Source: Anopheles merus
Lineage: Eukaryota; Arthropoda; Insecta; Diptera; Culicidae
Direction of reading: 5' to 3'
Length of the DNA: 64,000 bases
NCBI RefSeq assembly: GCF_017562075.2
Contig: NC_054085.1
Coordinates: 22,602,972-22,666,971, forward strand
Made by a program: the position numbers and the translations under genes. Each line of letters begins with the position of its first letter. Positions within the stretch are counted from its first letter, which is position 1. Positions 62,448-64,000 of this stretch are shown piece by piece. The notes beneath the pieces are model-generated. The model worked only from the letters and a program-made list of their open reading frames with translations. It made no database searches and was not told the DNA's origin.

Positions 62448-64000
62448 AGCCTTACTCGCTCGCACTGAGCAGGAGGGGGAGAAGGCTAAACAGCAAAAGA
62501 AAACACAAAGGCAGCCATGATTACCCTCAACGGGCTGTCGCCGCCGCCATTTCACGTACAACGAAGGGCAAACGACAGCAGCAGCAGCAAACAGCAAAGT
62601 GGGGTGTCGATTACGCGTCGCTTTGCGGTACTGCACTCAAAAGGGGGCGCAAAAGAAAAATGGCGTAATCGCTTCGGCTGCATCGCGGGAAAAGAAGCCC
62701 TGCGCGGAGCGCATTACTGCCAGTTGCCTCCCCCTTTTTCGGACTGGGCCCTGGGGAGTGCAACACGTGTCAACCGACAACAGCGGCTCTCGATTGGGCC
62801 CGATCGGGACCGAACACCCATAATGGCGCGCACGATAACGTGACATGGTCTGTGTTGTGTATGTTGTGTGTGTGTGCCTGTGTGTGAGCAATGCAAATTA
62901 ATCACTGTCCCCTGTCGATATGCGGACCGGCTCGGACGAAAGACGAATGACCGTGCGACAGAAGCGTAATACGATAATCAATTTCCATTCCCTACCCTTG
63001 CACTGCTGCCCCGTCAAGGTGTAAATCAGAGCAGCCAAGGCTGCTGTTGCATTATTCAATTATATGCTGAGGCTTCTTATATAAGCGAAAGGTTTCTGCG
63101 CGGTCTGAGGGAACGGTCTAATTAAACTTACGGCTAAATGAAATTGAATCCAATCATTCGTCCTTTACTGTGTGTAACATATCAACAAAGAAGAAAAGTT
63201 TTCCTTTTTTTCCTATTTTCACTCTGTGCATAGATGTATAGAGCTAACAGTAGCTAGCGCAATTTCGTGTGTTCGTGTGTAAGTACGATCTGTTTTGTTT
63301 GATACCGTTTTAGAACTCAATGCCCGATTCGATATTTTCTTAATTTTGTTAATAGTAAAGTAAAATTAAATAATGAAAATGCGACAAAAGCAAACCCCTG
63401 CAGCAGCTGTGTATAGTAGCTAATCGAATCTCGCACTCGCTCTGTTATGGAATTAAACTCGAATGGAAGGTTAAGCGCAGTGCAGCAAGTGCGGCGAGAT
63501 TAGGATGCGGCGAAAAAAAAAAAAGGAGCCCAAGAAACGAAATACCTGTTATGTGATTAGGCGTTGTGGTGCATGTGAACGCGACTTTTGCTAGATTTGT
63601 AGTGCGTGTGAGTGTGAGATTGTATGAGTGCGATTTAATTACTTCTATTACTACTACTACTATTACTACTACAACTACATCTACTACTATAACTACTAGA
63701 ACTGTTAGTCGTCTACTGCTTAGATGTTAAAATAATTTAAATCAAAACCCATCTGCACGCTTCCACTTTCCCCACGGATGTATAATTGGTTCCTTCCCCT
63801 TCGATCGGTTTTAAATACACCTACACCCTAGATTAGTGGAAGCTTCTCTGACGCGACAGAGCGACACGACAGAAGCGTTCCTTTAGTGAGATAAGCAACC
63901 CGAGAGCAATGTATCGATATTAAGGCACGTGCTAATTTATGACTAGTTTAAACAATGTGAATGCTAGAAAATGTTCCCAAGAAAGGCAATTTATTTTGAA
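62448..64000 (+). other. eyg 3' UTR and downstream sequence
   Basis: Noncoding sequence after the TGA. I saw no canonical AATAAA. The variant ATTAAA occurs at 63121-63126, 63365-63370 and 63452-63457, so the polyadenylation point is unknown and the UTR may run past the window. A TAC-type trinucleotide tract lies at 63642-63698. Composition changes from GC-rich to AT-rich at about 62.9 kb. Confidence 0.7.
63642..63698. repeat. Imperfect (ACT/TAC)n trinucleotide tract
   Basis: Runs of CTACTACTA broken by ATT, ACA and ATC variants over about 57 bp, in the probable 3' UTR. Confidence 0.88.

Overview
The window comes from an animal nuclear genome, most likely a mosquito of the genus Anopheles. 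It has long introns with GT/AG borders, many (CA)n microsatellites, alternating AT-rich and GC-rich blocks, and a tRNA-derived SINE that resembles, from memory, a very common Anopheles repeat (SINE200-like). There are no operons or bacterial features. The species cannot be fixed from the sequence alone.

I can support one protein-coding gene, on the + strand: a Pax-family transcription factor of the eyegone / twin-of-eyegone (eyg/toe) type. Six coding exons (15908-16046, 37618-37848, 47723-47863, 60617-60907, 61014-61198, 61452-62447) join in one open frame to give a predicted protein of 660 residues. It has a short N-terminal segment, the second half of the paired-domain PAI subdomain, a complete RED subdomain, a proline/glycine linker, a Pax-type homeodomain with serine at position 50, and a long His/Ala/Pro-rich tail with an acidic patch. 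A splice acceptor at 15711 and a two-codon upstream ORF suggest that at least one noncoding 5' exon lies further upstream. It was not located.

Layout: 1-15711 is upstream noncoding DNA (intergenic or 5' intron). Intron 1 is about 21.6 kb, intron 2 about 9.9 kb and intron 3 about 12.8 kb. The last three exons are clustered in 60.6-62.4 kb, followed by 3' UTR to the window end. Large introns of this kind in developmental regulators usually hold enhancers, so the long noncoding stretches are probably regulatory, though no element can be proven here.

Mobile DNA is sparse and old. It consists of one nearly complete and one 5'-truncated SINE, both with target-site duplications; a diverged SINE head; a 43-bp micro-insertion with a 10-bp duplication; a 216-bp foldback MITE flanked by TA; and a frameshifted 3' fragment of a non-LTR retrotransposon. 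All of them lie in or beside AT-rich blocks, while the GC-rich blocks appear free of insertions. I found no convincing RNA gene, CRISPR array or nested gene. No new enzyme or defence system is apparent. The points of most interest are the half-deleted paired domain, the run of phase-1 exons and the pattern of insertion-free GC-rich blocks.
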